Source of the DNA: Euptelea pleiosperma
Lineage: Eukaryota > Streptophyta > Magnoliopsida > Ranunculales > Eupteleaceae
DNA: 64,000 bases
Reading direction: 5' to 3'
Assembly: GCA_035048495.1 (NCBI GenBank)
Contig: CM068547.1
Span: 20,405,913 to 20,469,912, forward strand
Numbering within the stretch: position 1 is the stretch's first letter; every line of letters begins with the position of its first letter. The notes beneath the pieces are model-generated. The model was not told where the DNA came from. It did not search any database and saw nothing but the letters and a program-made list of their open reading frames with translations. This document shows positions 32,963-44,985 of this stretch, one piece after another. The position numbers and the translations under genes were made by a program.

Positions 32963-34741
32963 CTCGGGTGTTCGGGAGTGCGAAAAAGGACGTAAAGATG
33001 AAATTAGAAAGTTGCTGAAGCGAAAAGCTGCTCAATTTGGCCAGCCTGACCTTTTCGGGAAACTTTCTATTTTTTGTTTTTGTTGATTTTTAGCAGTTTT
33101 TAAATTACTATTTTTAATGCCTCAGAAGGCCGAGTGCAATTTGTAATAATTTAGGAATTTTACTGCTTTCCATATAACTGCTAGATCTTGTTCTAGGGTT
33201 TTTTTAGAAACCCTAGATTAAGTAGAAAATACCAAAAAAATAATAAATTCAAAATTCAAAAAAATTAGGGTTTCATATTCTGCAGATTTTTAGAAATCAC
33301 CAATCTAGGATTTGCGATTTTTGGAAAGATTCTAAAATCTTGAAACTTTGCTAAATTAGGGTTTCCCCTCTTAGAAGTTTCCTCTTTAGAAGAATTTCTA
33401 TCTTTAGAAATCTTCCGAATTTGGAAAAATCTGCAAAAGGAAACACCCCAAATCTAGCAGAATTTCAATTTTGGGAAATTTCCCAAAATTGTAAGGGATC
33501 TCGCAATCAAATCTTTCTTGGAAGATCTCCACAGTTCGGGAAACTTTCCAATTTAGGTATTTTCCAATCTGGGAATTCTTAAATTTCAACCCATCTCGAA
33601 TTTGGAACCTAATTCAAAAACTTGCATAAAGCCAGTGCTTGTTCTGAGAACCCTAAAAAGGCAAGGATCTTCCAAATAGAATCTCGAATACCTAGACCGT
33701 GCGATCTAACTTTTCTGCAGGAACACGATCCAGTGTGGGTAGGGAGCAAAAGCTCAAAGAGGTGGAGTCGGGCCCAAGCCCATTAGGATACCCCTCCCTA
33801 ACCCATGGAGGAGACCCCGTATCGTGGCCCACGGGAGGTAAGTCTCTATCCTCGCCTTGAGTGCGATACTGCGCCATTGGGTGACTCATTGCCGCGTGTC
33901 TATTTGCTTTCGCATACATATTACTCGATTTGCGTGGCGTGGCCGTTAATCAATCAACTCTAAGAGAGCAGACCCAGCTCCAAATTGAAACTGGTGGGAT
34001 TTCATCACCCACCTCATCATTCCAACTAATTTGATCCCAAGGTTCCATTTAATTAAAAAGAATCAAGAAGTAGAGCCAATTAGTCCGGTGTTCGAGGAAA
34101 AATCAACACAAAGCAAACCCGCTTAACATCCAATCGAAATAAGACCACGAGCGCGGGTCCCTGTTGTCTAACACACCCATAAGTCCCTGCTACTCAAGTA
34201 CACTGAGCTCAACGTGGCATCTTGGACTATTCGGTGGTTAGTTGCGTGTGGACTAGGAACACGCACCAACCCTAGCTTAACCCAAGGGAACACTCTTCTT
34301 ATACTCTTGACCAATCTGGTTAGTCTGGGACGTACTTAAGACAGCCATTGTGCCGCACGTCTGTCTAGGCTTCGGATTGTCTTGTTGTTAACTAGAGTTA
34401 GTACTAAAGGATTCGCTCTGAAGAGTGTAACCTGGTGAGAACCTCTGAGTGCATACAGTTAGTCCGGCGGCTAAAAGATAAACCAGTGGTCCGCCCACTG
34501 TCATAATCTACTCTAGCCCCAAAACTAACAAGATAATGCCTAAAATATATCCTGATTGTTTAGAATAGGATTATCTGTGCTTGGTGTGCATCATTTAGAA
34601 TCACTACTCCAGTGTCTCCTTTTGGCAACTTTTTGCCATATCTTGGGCTTGCTTTTTCAAGTAGAAGCCCGGTTGGACCTGCCTTAACCTTTTACTGACT
34701 CGATCTGAGAGTTAGTCCACCGCACCCCTCTATCGCCTCTA
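32963..34741 (+). other. Untranslated leader of element Y
   Basis: Leader homologous to that of X: AT-rich first part with TTCCAA/GGAAAT words (33100-33690), GC-rich block (33720-33960), then sequence matching 31450-32142. No long sense ORF. Confidence 0.7.
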
Positions 34742-36595
34742 ATGGTAGATGAACGGCCTCTGTATGAGACCTACTACAATTTCTGTGAGAATCGAGGTGA
34801 TCACTCTCAACAATGGTATGACAATTCTACGTATCATCATGATACTCCAGTCTCGCACACTTCTACAGGGTATGATAATCACCGAGATCCGGAGTACAAT
34901 TCTGTACTCCAAGAACTTAAAAATTCAGTCTCTGCCCTTCGTGCAGCAGTCCAGCAACCTGTGTACCATTCCCAGTCTGTAGGATATTACCCTCCTATCC
35001 AGCAAGATGTTTGTACCTTTTCATCTCCAATGCAGACCTCCTATGACAACACTTATTATCCGGATAATAGGAGTCACCATAACTTTGGTTGGGAACAGTC
35101 TGCTATCCCACAGCAACTGCAGCAGGATAATTATCCTTCCGGGTTCCATCAACCCAATGGAGAGTATGACTGGCAATACTCGCAATCCCAGTACCCGTCA
35201 TATCCACAGAATGACTATTCTGATCAACAGTGGGCCCCTCAGGATTTTCAGAGTCAGCAACTAGTCCCAGACTCCACTTTGCCTTACAACTTACATACCC
35301 AGTCGGACTACAATCAAGAGTTAGCACCTCAGCTCCCCTTGGCTGAACCACCTCCGTTGGCTACTACACCCGGTCTAGAGGACCTTCTCTCTCAGTACAT
35401 TGCCCAGCAACAACAGTATTTCCAAAGTCTAGAGCACCAACAACAGCAATCTATGGAGAGCTTAGAGCAACGTCTAGTTCAATTAGAAAATGAGAGACAG
35501 GAAGTCAACTTCACTAGTCCACCAATAGCCTATCCTGAGGAGAATGATATGGCCACTGTCTATAATGAGGAGCCGCACAATTGGACCCAGTACCACCATT
35601 GTGAGGAAGAAATAGAAGTTGTAACCACCCCTAGATCGAGCCAGACTATTGAGGAGCCAGTGTTTCCTTCTTCGGTGCCTTTAAAAGCACCACATCCTGA
35701 ACCTACCTCAGAGCAACCTATTTCTCACTCTCCCACTGCTGCTTCTAACCTGGACCCTGAAGATGATCATCATGACACTGAGTTTTGTCTCGATCGTAGG
35801 ATCCCTGCTGTCATAGATCTACCGTTCCTCCCCACCTCCCTTGGATTGTGCAACAATTGTGATGAACCCGAGTCTCAATCTTTGGTGCCCTTAAAAGCAC
35901 CAACTTCTGGACTGAGCACAGAGGAACTTAGTCCCATCTCTATCTCTGATAATTCTCTCTCTGCTCTGAATGCAGACATTCCTACTGATGAGCCATGTCT
36001 AGAAAATGGGCCTCCCGCTGTCCTGGACCTACCGATCCCTATCGAGGAGGAACATATTGAGTACAGGGATTGGAACATCCCTATCACATCAGAAAACATC
36101 GAGAAAGAGGTCAACAGTTTCCACCCGTCACCCTACGTCGATATTATCGATGACCCGTGTGCCGTAGAGAGTCTAACTCAGGACTCTCCCGAAGATATAT
36201 TATCCAAGTGTCATGAACACTGTGAGTCTGACTTCATCTCGGAGTCCAACATTTCTGGTATTACTGATCTGCAGGAGTCTGCTCCATTCAGATACATTCC
36301 CGCAAAACTCAATGAGTTTGCGGCTCTGCTAACCACGGTCAGAGAACCCACTACTACTCCCCTCTCAGTCTTTACTGAGAAGCTTCTATCCCTCCCTGCT
36401 GAACTAAATGTCCTTGCGGGTTTGCTCAGAGAAACCACTCCTACTCTCCTCTCAATCTTTACTGAGAAGCTTCGATCCCTCCCAGATCAACTCCGTACTT
36501 TTGTCAGTCTGCTCAGAGAGCTCAATGCCCTTCTCTCAATTTACACTGAGAAAGACCTGTTCTACACAGGTATACCTAGACAAGGGATAGGATAG
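34742..36595 (+). CDS. 617-aa structural-type ORF of non-autonomous Athila-like element Y
   Basis: Uninterrupted frame from ATG 34742 to TAG 36595. The N-terminal 200 residues are rich in Tyr, Gln, Asn, Ser and Pro. About 205-260 is Gln-rich and probably coiled coil (QYIAQQQQYFQSLEHQQQQS). The middle is acidic with two repeats around VPLKAP and LDLP. The stretch near 450-500 (WNIPI, EKEVNSFHP, CAVESLTQDSPEDIL) is homologous to the segment after the protease in element Z. Three repeats of about 35 residues around FTEKLxSLPxxL close the protein. There is no protease, RT, RNase H or integrase motif and no recognisable zinc knuckle. It may be a gag-like or accessory product. A broken copy is in X. 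Function unknown. Confidence 0.7.
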   Translation: MVDERPLYETYYNFCENRGDHSQQWYDNSTYHHDTPVSHTSTGYDNHRDPEYNSVLQELKNSVSALRAAVQQPVYHSQSVGYYPPIQQDVCTFSSPMQTSYDNTYYPDNRSHHNFGWEQSAIPQQLQQDNYPSGFHQPNGEYDWQYSQSQYPSYPQNDYSDQQWAPQDFQSQQLVPDSTLPYNLHTQSDYNQELAPQLPLAEPPPLATTPGLEDLLSQYIAQQQQYFQSLEHQQQQSMESLEQRLVQLENERQEVNFTSPPIAYPEENDMATVYNEEPHNWTQYHHCEEEIEVVTTPRSSQTIEEPVFPSSVPLKAPHPEPTSEQPISHSPTAASNLDPEDDHHDTEFCLDRRIPAVIDLPFLPTSLGLCNNCDEPESQSLVPLKAPTSGLSTEELSPISISDNSLSALNADIPTDEPCLENGPPAVLDLPIPIEEEHIEYRDWNIPITSENIEKEVNSFHPSPYVDIIDDPCAVESLTQDSPEDILSKCHEHCESDFISESNISGITDLQESAPFRYIPAKLNEFAALLTTVREPTTTPLSVFTEKLLSLPAELNVLAGLLRETTPTLLSIFTEKLRSLPDQLRTFVSLLRELNALLSIYTEKDLFYTGIPRQGIG

Positions 36596-38548
36596 TTGTC
36601 TCTGTTCCACCTTAGGTGTCAGGAAGACTGCAGATTCACTCAGTCTCCATGAGTTTTATCCTGGTTGGGGGTACTTGATATACCCCCGTCATGTCTGGCT
36701 GAAGACGTAAAACTTAGCGCTTTCGAAAAGGCAATTCCGGTATTCCTAGAGTACATGAGTCTCATGCATTTGTGATTATTGTTATATCTTTGGCAATGCA
36801 GGTACATTCATACTTCCGATCATCAGGTATCACACACTGTCGAGTTTCTGCCGACTTGGTAACATCCTTCCTGAACTTTTGCATCATCATCACTGAATTT
36901 TTATCATTTTATGTCCCGGTAATGAGCACCGAGGACGGTGCTATATTTTGGTTGGGGGTGGGTATTTACCAAAATTCATGTCTTCATTTTGATAAAAAAA
37001 AAAAAAAGGTTTTTTGGGTGATTTCCGATGTTCACCAAAAGTTTTCTAGAATTTCAAAAATGTGTCAAATACCCTGACTTTGATTAGCTGAAAACCTCCG
37101 TTAAGTCAGTATTGAGGATGTCAATTTCTGTTAGCGTTGAGTCAAGTCAAGCGTAACTACAGCAGGTTTGAAAACTCAGAAAAACTCAGATTTGGCACAA
37201 TTGTACACTATCAACATCAGAGTCATCCTAAGTTTGGAAATTCTAGAGATCCTGTGAGAAGAATTGTGGAGACCTAACCCAGTAAGCTTTCGAGCCTTTA
37301 ATCATTTCAAAGAGTTATACATTAATCCTGAGTCACAAGATGACTCACTATTCTTCATGCCCGCAATATTCATTGAGAGATCTCATTATCTTTTGCTTCG
37401 ATCATAAAACTCAGAACGACATCAACATTGGATTACTACGACAGAACCTTCTCTGTATCCAGTCAAGACAGTATACATGATAGTGCAAACCCTAGAAAAT
37501 GATTTAGGCCATTTTTTCTGAACCATTCAGCCTTTTTACTCACCTGAATTATACTTCACTAGAAACCCCTTGAACCCTTCTATAAAAGCCTTTTCTTTGT
37601 AAACCCATCAACCTAAAATCCAGTATAGCTACGAAGCATGACTGGCTACCCTTATTTTGAGATGGACAAAAGAATAACTAATGTGGGTGTACCGTGAAAA
37701 GAAAAGTAAAGAAGAAGAATCAAAAGGAAAAGAAAGTGGTTCAAGCTGAAAACAAAATATGGAAAGAAAGTATGAAAAAGTGCTGAAAAGAAATTGAGCA
37801 GTCTCAGAAATATCAAGAAAAAGAGAAAAATACGAAAAAAAAAAAAAAAAGGAAAAAGAACCAGATAATGGTGTTACGCCGCAGGAAAAATTCAAGAAAA
37901 TGGCAATATCCTCTCAAGATCTTTGAAATCCTGTATTCCTTTATCTCTCTACACCTGACCTAAGCCTCATTACAACCCAGGAAAGTCCTACTTGATTCTA
38001 GGATAGCACGATCATAAAATGTGGAGATTGGAGAAAGAGAAGCTATAGAGTTTGATCTGACGTTCCCGAGTGAAGTGGTATTCCAATCATGAGATCTTCT
38101 TCTGTTAAAGATGTCCTTCCTTCAAATAAAACATATGTGAGATCTTTTGCCTCTTTATATTAAATACATCTCCTCACATATAAATTGAGAGAAAAGAAGA
38201 AAACCCTTCTTGTGTGATTCTATTCTGAGTGCTAAACATGTGAGATTTGAGGTCGAGGCATAAAAACTTAGAGGTGATTTGGAAATCTTTACTGTCGGAT
38301 GATGAGAACGTTGAGCACACACACACGCAGAGTCTGACTATTCTGGGTCATGATTAACAGTTTGTAGTCTTGCCAAAACTTTCAAACTCTTCGCTAGCAT
38401 GTAACTGTTTTTGCATCCATTCAATGATTTTACGAACGGTGTTTTCCCGGAGCTAATATGAAAAAGTTTGCAGCATGTGCAGAGCCCTTTTAAGCTCATT
38501 TATTTCGCACTAATTGCCAAGGATTGGCAATATGCTGGTTGGGGGTTG
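36596..38548 (+). other. 3' UTR of element Y with repeated purine-tract motif
   Basis: Non-coding, closely related to 59652-61575 of element Z. GGTTGGGGGT occurs at 36663, at 36950 and at 38537; the last is the polypurine tract, just before the 3' LTR start at 38549. An A/G-rich stretch is at 37694-37860. A CACACACACG run is at 38318. Confidence 0.75.
38537..38548 (+). other. Polypurine tract of element Y
   Basis: GGTTGGGGGTTG immediately before the LTR start TGATATTCGC, the expected position for plus-strand priming. Confidence 0.8.
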
Positions 38549-39781
38549 TGATATTCGCTCAAAAGTGCTTATTTTAAGCAATTATCCTTTTAGCGTTATT
38601 GCATTCTCCTACGTAAAATACTCTATTTACCTACTTTTCTACGTAAGAGTCTCTCCTGTTGCGTAGAACACACTTTTCTGGACGAAATGGTATATTTGCA
38701 TGCATTAAACACATTTTTAGAAGTTTAGATATTAAGCCGTTCTGATTAAGTCTCATTACGCGCTTCTTCTGTCGCAGGAAACCCTGATTGGATGATTCTC
38801 GAGACTTGTGGGCCCACATGGATCATGAAAGCCCATTATCAAAGCTTAAAGAGTCCACAGGCTATGTCTAGAAGATATGAGCCTATTATGGGCTGAACAA
38901 GGGGATCGAAGAGCTGGCCCAAGGAACCACGAGAGCGGGAGAGCTGATAACCAAGAGAAGGACCAAAGCATTTAAAGCCACATCAAATGATGGCTTGCTC
39001 TACTGGCAAAGCTCAAGTGAAGAACAATGGAAAACTAGGGTTCATGACCCTCTGCCAATACTTTTTCTGATATTTTCTCTCTCATCTCTCCTTATTCTCT
39101 CTCTCTTCATTTTTCGGTCCTCGAATCTATTGACTTAACCCCAGAACTCCTGCTCATTGGCTCTGTCTCATCTCCCTTAGCTTTCTGACCGTTGGATCTT
39201 CCATCGGGCCGTTGAATCTCTATAGATCGCCATCTGATCTATCAATTCTATGCATCCGACCCCGATCGTGCTACCGATCAGTCGATCATCCATCCTATCA
39301 ACCACCCGATCTCCATTGTAAAATATCAGTCCCTAAGGCAGGTTTGATTGTAGAGAAATGCCTCAGATGATTGATTGTGGCTGAGAGCGTAGAGCTCGAT
39401 TTCCGAAGAAAGAAAAATACATTTTTCCTTGATGGGTATTTCAAGGGGAAAATGCATTTTTCTCCCCTGGCAACCAAACGCACCCTAACCCACATCCATC
39501 GAGCCCAGTGGCCCACTATCCTTCTCACCTACCTTCTGGCCCATGGCCGATGCACTCTGGTCCCACGATTTTTAGCGTTCCCATTGGCCAACCACTGGCC
39601 GACTCGTGGCATCATCTCTCGGCCAACCACTGGCCAACACGTGGCATCAGCTCTTGGCCTAGTGGTCATGGCCAAACGGCCCATTAACCTCGAGCCCAAG
39701 CCCGCAAAACCCCTGGTTCAAAAATAAAAATAAAAATAAAATAATAAAAAAAATAAAAAAAAAAATAAAGAATTTTCTTTT

Positions 39782-39821
39782 AGAAACCGTGAGTTTCTAA
39801 GTTTAGAAACCCACGGTTTCT
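39782..39821. repeat. 19-bp-arm inverted repeat, LTR E
   Basis: AGAAACCGTGAGTTTCTAA, spacer GT, then the complementary arm with one mismatch. Confidence 0.92.
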
Positions 39822-39948
39822 ACTTAAGGAGAGGGTTAAAAACCCTTCGAGTTCTTCTTCTTCCGCCCCCGCTCGGACACCCTTTCCTCCTCTTCCCCTT
39901 CCCCTTCTTCTCCTCCGGCGTGCCATCGCCGGTGAGGAGTGGAGCGTC

Positions 39949-40264
39949 TTCTCCTTCTTCTTCTTCTTCTTCTTCTTCTTCTTCTCCTTCTTCTTCTTCT
40001 TCTTCTTCTTCTTCTTCTTCTTCTTCTTCTTCTTCTTCTTCTCCTTCTTCTTCTTCTTCTTCTTCTTCTTCTTCTTCTTCTTCCGCCCCCGCTCGGACAC
40101 CCTTTCCTCCTCTTCCCCTTCCCCTTCTTCTTCTCCTCCGGCGTGCCATCGCCGGTGAGGAGTGGAGTGTCTTCTCCTTCTTCTTCTTCTTCTTCTTCTT
40201 CTTCTTCATCTTCTTCTTCTTCTTCTCCTTCTTCTTCTCCTTCTTCTTCTTCTTCTTCTTCTTC
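39949..40264. repeat. Expanded TTC tracts, LTR E
   Basis: Two long TTC runs separated by a CGCCCCCGCTCGGACACC unit. Length differs from the paired tracts of LTR C, showing fast change after the duplication. Confidence 0.92.
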
Positions 40265-40362
40265 CGCCCCCGCTCGGACACCCCTATCCTTTCCCTTCTT
40301 CCCCGACCTTTTCCTCTCTTTCTTCTTCTTCCTTTCTTCTTCGTTTCCTTCACCATTCTTCG

Positions 40363-41111
40363 CCGGAGTTGCAGGTTTGCAACTCCGGCCGTCCTTCTTC
40401 CTTCTCCTCTTCTCTTTCTTCTCTTCCTTCTCTTCTTTCCTCTTCCTCTCTTCCCTTTCTTCTTCTTCTTCTTCTTCATTTTCTTCTCCTTTTGCTGGAG
40501 TTGCAGGTCTGCAACTCCGGCCGGCGAACTGAGCACCACCACCGTCCTCACCCACAACATGCAACGGTGAGAGTCCTCCCCCTCTCCTCCTATCCTTCTT
40601 CTTCCGTTTCTCTTTCTCCTTTTTCTTCTTCTTCTTCTTCTTCTTCTTCTGCTCCTTTTCCTCGTTTTTCTTCATCTTGAAGCTCGCCGGACTGGTTCGT
40701 CTTCTCCGGCGAGCTCCTCTTAGATCACCTCCATCTTCTCTGTCTCCCTCCTTTCTTCTTCATCTATTCCTCTCTCTGATGCGTAAGGCAGCAACGCAGC
40801 ATCCCCCGCAACTGCTCCACCGCCTGCTGCAACTCTCCACCCATCTTTGACCGGAGTTGCAGCCTGCAACTCCGGCGTCTTCTTCCAACAATAACAACAC
40901 GAGCTCCTCTCCACCACCGTGTCTTTTCTCCTCTCCTAATCCCCCTCCCTTCTCATCGATCTCAGATCCTCTTCCCCACGTCTCCCTCTCTTAAAAAAAA
41001 CAAAAAAAAAAAAAACGCTGCCATTCCCGCCTGCTCCACCGTCTTCTCCCTCATTGCCGGACTGGGTCAGCGTCTCCACATCATTTCGGGTGTTGCATGT
41101 TGCAACTCCCG
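40363..41111. repeat. Four GC palindromes, LTR E
   Basis: Located at 40363-40388, 40495-40520, 40851-40875 and 41087-41111, the counterparts of those in LTR C. Confidence 0.9.
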
Positions 41112-41994
41112 CCCCTCTAGCGCTGCCTCTACCTTTGTCACCTCTTGACGGTGATCTACTTCACCGTTAGGGGTGAACAACTCCTCCACGCTGCTGGGTT
41201 TCTACCTCCCTTGCTGACCTGCCATAGCATACCTCCATCTCAGCTTGGAAAACCACTCCCCATCAAGTGCCAAAGCACCCTGCTCCTCTAGCCGTTCCAC
41301 CACAGCATCTCCGGCAACCTCCTTGTCGAAAAGAAAAAGAAAAACAGCAAGGCAAAAGAAAAAAAAAAAAAAAAGAGTAGAAGAAGAAGAAGAGAAGGTA
41401 GGAAGGATTGAACCATCCTTCTACCACCTGCATCTCCCCAAATTGTTGGATCTACTCGATCATTCCTCATGGTGGGTAAGCGGTAACTTTCTCTCTCTTC
41501 TTTTTCATTTTCTCTCTCCTCCTCTTTAGATTCTCTTTCTATCTTTCTCTCCTTATCTCTTGTTTCTCTCTCTAGTTTTTTTTTTAGGAGGTTCTCTCTC
41601 TACATATTTCTCTCTAGATCTCTTTTTCTCCCTCTAGAGATCTCTCTCTAACTTTCTCTCTCCACTTCATTTTCTCTCTCTAACTCTCTCTAGAATTTTC
41701 TTCCTTAAAATTACTTTTTAGTTTATCTTATTTTATGTTATTTTCTATTCAAGCATTGTAATAAAACATTTTGATCACTGAATGATGAAGTTTGTTTTTA
41801 TCTATTATTTCTTGTGATGGTCCGTCAGTTTTTGTTTTTATTCGCGCTAATCCGACTAACCCCCGAGTGCGGATCGACATCCGACACGAGCCACTATGCA
41901 AAATTGCCCATTTTACAGGTTAAATGTCTCGGATAAATTAAAAATGTGTTGAAGTTAGGGTCATTCTCTCAACGACGAAAAAATCCTACTTTCA

Positions 41995-42687
41995 CATTTG
42001 ATCCCCAGGATCCATCTATAATAAAAAGAACCAAGTGCTAGAGCCAAAATAGATCGATGTTCTAGGACACCCCTACATGTACTTTTTCCATCCATCCTAG
42101 GTCGAATAAGTCCATGAGCGCGGGTCCTTGCTGTCTAACACACTCATAGGTCCCTACTACTCAAGTATACCGAGCTCGCTAGTGGCATCCCTGGTTCTCT
42201 GATTGGTCTCCTATTTGTTAGGTTAGGAACACGCACCAACCCTAGCTTGACCCGAGGGAACACTCTTCTTAAATACTTGACCAATCCGGTTAGTCTGGGA
42301 TGTATTTAAGTCAGTCGTTGTGCCACACGTTCGTCTAGGCTTCGGATTGCCTTGTTGTTGACTAGAGTTAGTACTAAAGGATTCGCTCTGAAGAGTGTAG
42401 TCTGGTGAGAACCCAAGAGCGACAAGGTTAGTCCGGCGGGTAACAAGATAAACCAGTGGTCCACCCACTATCATAATATACCTCAACCCACAACCTAACA
42501 AGATAAACCCCTTAAAATATCCTGATTGTTTTAGAAATAGGGTTATCATGTTTGCTCCTTGTGCATCATATAGTCTACTTTAGGATAGTGTTCCTCTTTG
42601 GCAACTTTTTGCCAAGTCTAGGCCTCGCTTTTGCCCAGTTGGACCCATCCTAACTTTTGACTGATTCGATCTGAGAATCAATCTACC
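41995..42687 (+). other. Leader of element X, second part (second copy)
   Basis: A 693-bp copy of 31450-32142, ending in CTACC, the left TSD of LTR F. Confidence 0.88.
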
Positions 42688-44529
42688 TGATATTCGTTTA
42701 AAAGTGTTTATTTTAAGCCATTATCCTTTAGCGTTATCACACTCTCCTACGTTAAACTTCGCTATTTATCCACTTTTCTACGTCAATCTCTTTCATTGCG
42801 TAGAACACACTTTTCTGGACGAAATGGTATACTTGCATGCATTAAACACATTTCTGGAAGTCTAGATTTGAAGTCGTTTTGATTAAGTCTCATTACGCGC
42901 TTTTCGTATTGCAGGAAACCCGATCGGGCGATTCTTGAGACTTGTGGGCCCACGATCATCCATAGAAGCCTAATATCAAAGATTAAAAAGCTAACAGGCT
43001 ATGACTAAAAGATACAGGCCAAGTACGGGTCAAGTCAGAGGATCATAGAGCCAGATAAAGAACTAAGAGAGAGGCAAAGCTGAAGACCAAGAGATGGGCC
43101 AAAGTGATTAAAAACCGCACCAAAGGACATAAAATGACGGCATACGTGATTGGTGAAGCCGACTGAAGATTACATTGAAAATCAGGGTTCAAGACACTCT
43201 GCCAGCTCTTGTCTTTATTTTGTATTATTTTCTCTCTCCTCTAGCTCCATCCCATCTCACATAGCTTTTCCACCATTAGATCTTCTTTCAGGCCGTTAGA
43301 TCATCCATCGGACCGTTGGATCTCTCCAGATCCGACGGTTTGCTAATCTTGTCCCATCCCCATTAGAAACCTCAATATCCCATCTTAATGGCTAAGTGGC
43401 CCACAAGCCTAATGGCAAAAAGGGCCCACTAAATAAACCCACGGTCTTGTCTGAATAGGCCCAATTCATGCTCTAATCCAACGGCCTAGATCGATTTTCC
43501 CTCCATTTTCAACAACCTTCACCCATTTAATATCCACGAGTTCTCAATAGCCCATGTGACATCATGTGGCCCCAAGGCCTTCAATGGTGGCCCACAATGT
43601 TAATGGCCAATGCTTCACTTAAACTTGAAGAGCACATGGTCTTTTGGGCCATTTACCCTTACTCTCTCTCAACTATCCCATGTCTAAGCCCACGGCCTAA
43701 ACAACTTAAAGCCCATGTTGTGGCCCATAATATATACCCATGAGGGAGAAAAGGTCATTCTTGACCGATTCTCTCTCCAAAAACTCCTACGGTTTCTACA
43801 ATCGTGTATCTCTCTCACCTCTCTTCCACGTCATCCTAAGTTCTCTCTAACCTCTCACACACATCTCCTAATTAAGTCCTAACCTCCTCTCTAATCTCCC
43901 AATCTAAGCTCTCTCTCTTTCTCTCTCAGGAGGATCTCAATGGAAGGAAACCATCATCTTTCCTCCACTTTGTTGGCCGGACCTGCAACTCCGACCAGCA
44001 ACCACCGTTGCAACTCTCCATGCTATTCTCACAGGCATTCCTCCTCTCCTCCACGCTGTCTTCACTTGGAAAGCCAGCAGCACCGAACCTCCTCCTTCTC
44101 TCTTGTGTTCCTGTACGAACGGCAGCCACCGTGGAGAACACCTCCATCTCCGGCACCCTGCACGTGCTCTATTCTCCTCCACGTTCAGCCTCCTTAACCT
44201 ACAACTAGCAGGCTGGATCTTGATCTCCACCACCTTTTCATGCAAAGCAGATCCACTGATCTGATGGTTCCTCCACCAGCAGCCATCCTCATCATCTAAT
44301 ATCAACATTGTTGCCCCTCTCTTGGGCAGCAACGTAGGTTGTTCTCCCCACCGTTCCTCCACCTTTCCAACAACAACAACCTTCTGTCTCCTCCTTCATC
44401 GTAGGCAGCAATGTTGCTACACCACTTTGCCTCTACCACCTTCAACTTCACTAAGTTGCAGGCCATCCTTTGATCCTCCCTTTGAGCAATCACCTTCCTC
44501 ATCTTCTTCATCCTCTTCACATCTTCTTA

Positions 44530-44555
44530 CCGGAGTTGCAGCCTGCAACTCCCGG
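44530..44555. repeat. GC palindrome, LTR F
   Basis: ACCGGAGTTGCAG faces CTGCAACTCCCGGT, the same family as in the other LTRs. Confidence 0.85.
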
Positions 44556-44985
44556 TAGCACAACTTCAACAGCACCTGCTGGTGTGTCCCTTGAAAATAG
44601 GCTTTTTCCGCGTCGTTGGTTACGGAAACCCTAACTTCAACACAATTTTTAATTAATCCGAGACTTTTAACCTGTAGAATGAGCAATTTTGCACAGTGGC
44701 TTGTGTCGGATGTCGATCCGCACTCGGAATTAGTCGGATTAACACGAATAAGAACAAAACTTACGGAATATCACAAGAAATAATAGATAAAAACAAACTT
44801 CATCATTCAGTGATCAAAATGTCTATTACAATGCTTGAATCGAACATAAAATAAAATAAGATAAACAAAAAAAACAGTTTTAAAGAGGAAAATTCTAAAG
44901 AGAGTTAGAGAGAGAAAGTTAGAAAGAGGTCTCTAGAAAGAGAGATTACTCTCTAGAGAGAGAAAACTAATTTAGAGAGAGAAAA

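Larger units (their letters stand above)
38549..41994 (+). mobile_element. LTR E, 3' LTR of element Y, right TSD CATTT
   Basis: TGATATTCGC to CTTTCA, followed by CATTT and the same leader sequence that follows LTR C. It is almost identical to LTR C apart from single substitutions and TTC-tract length (39949-40083 and 40172-40264 are longer or rearranged). The inverted repeat is at 39782-39821, with 19-bp arms, one mismatch and a 2-bp spacer. A donor-like GGGTAAG lies at about 41474. Confidence 0.92.
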
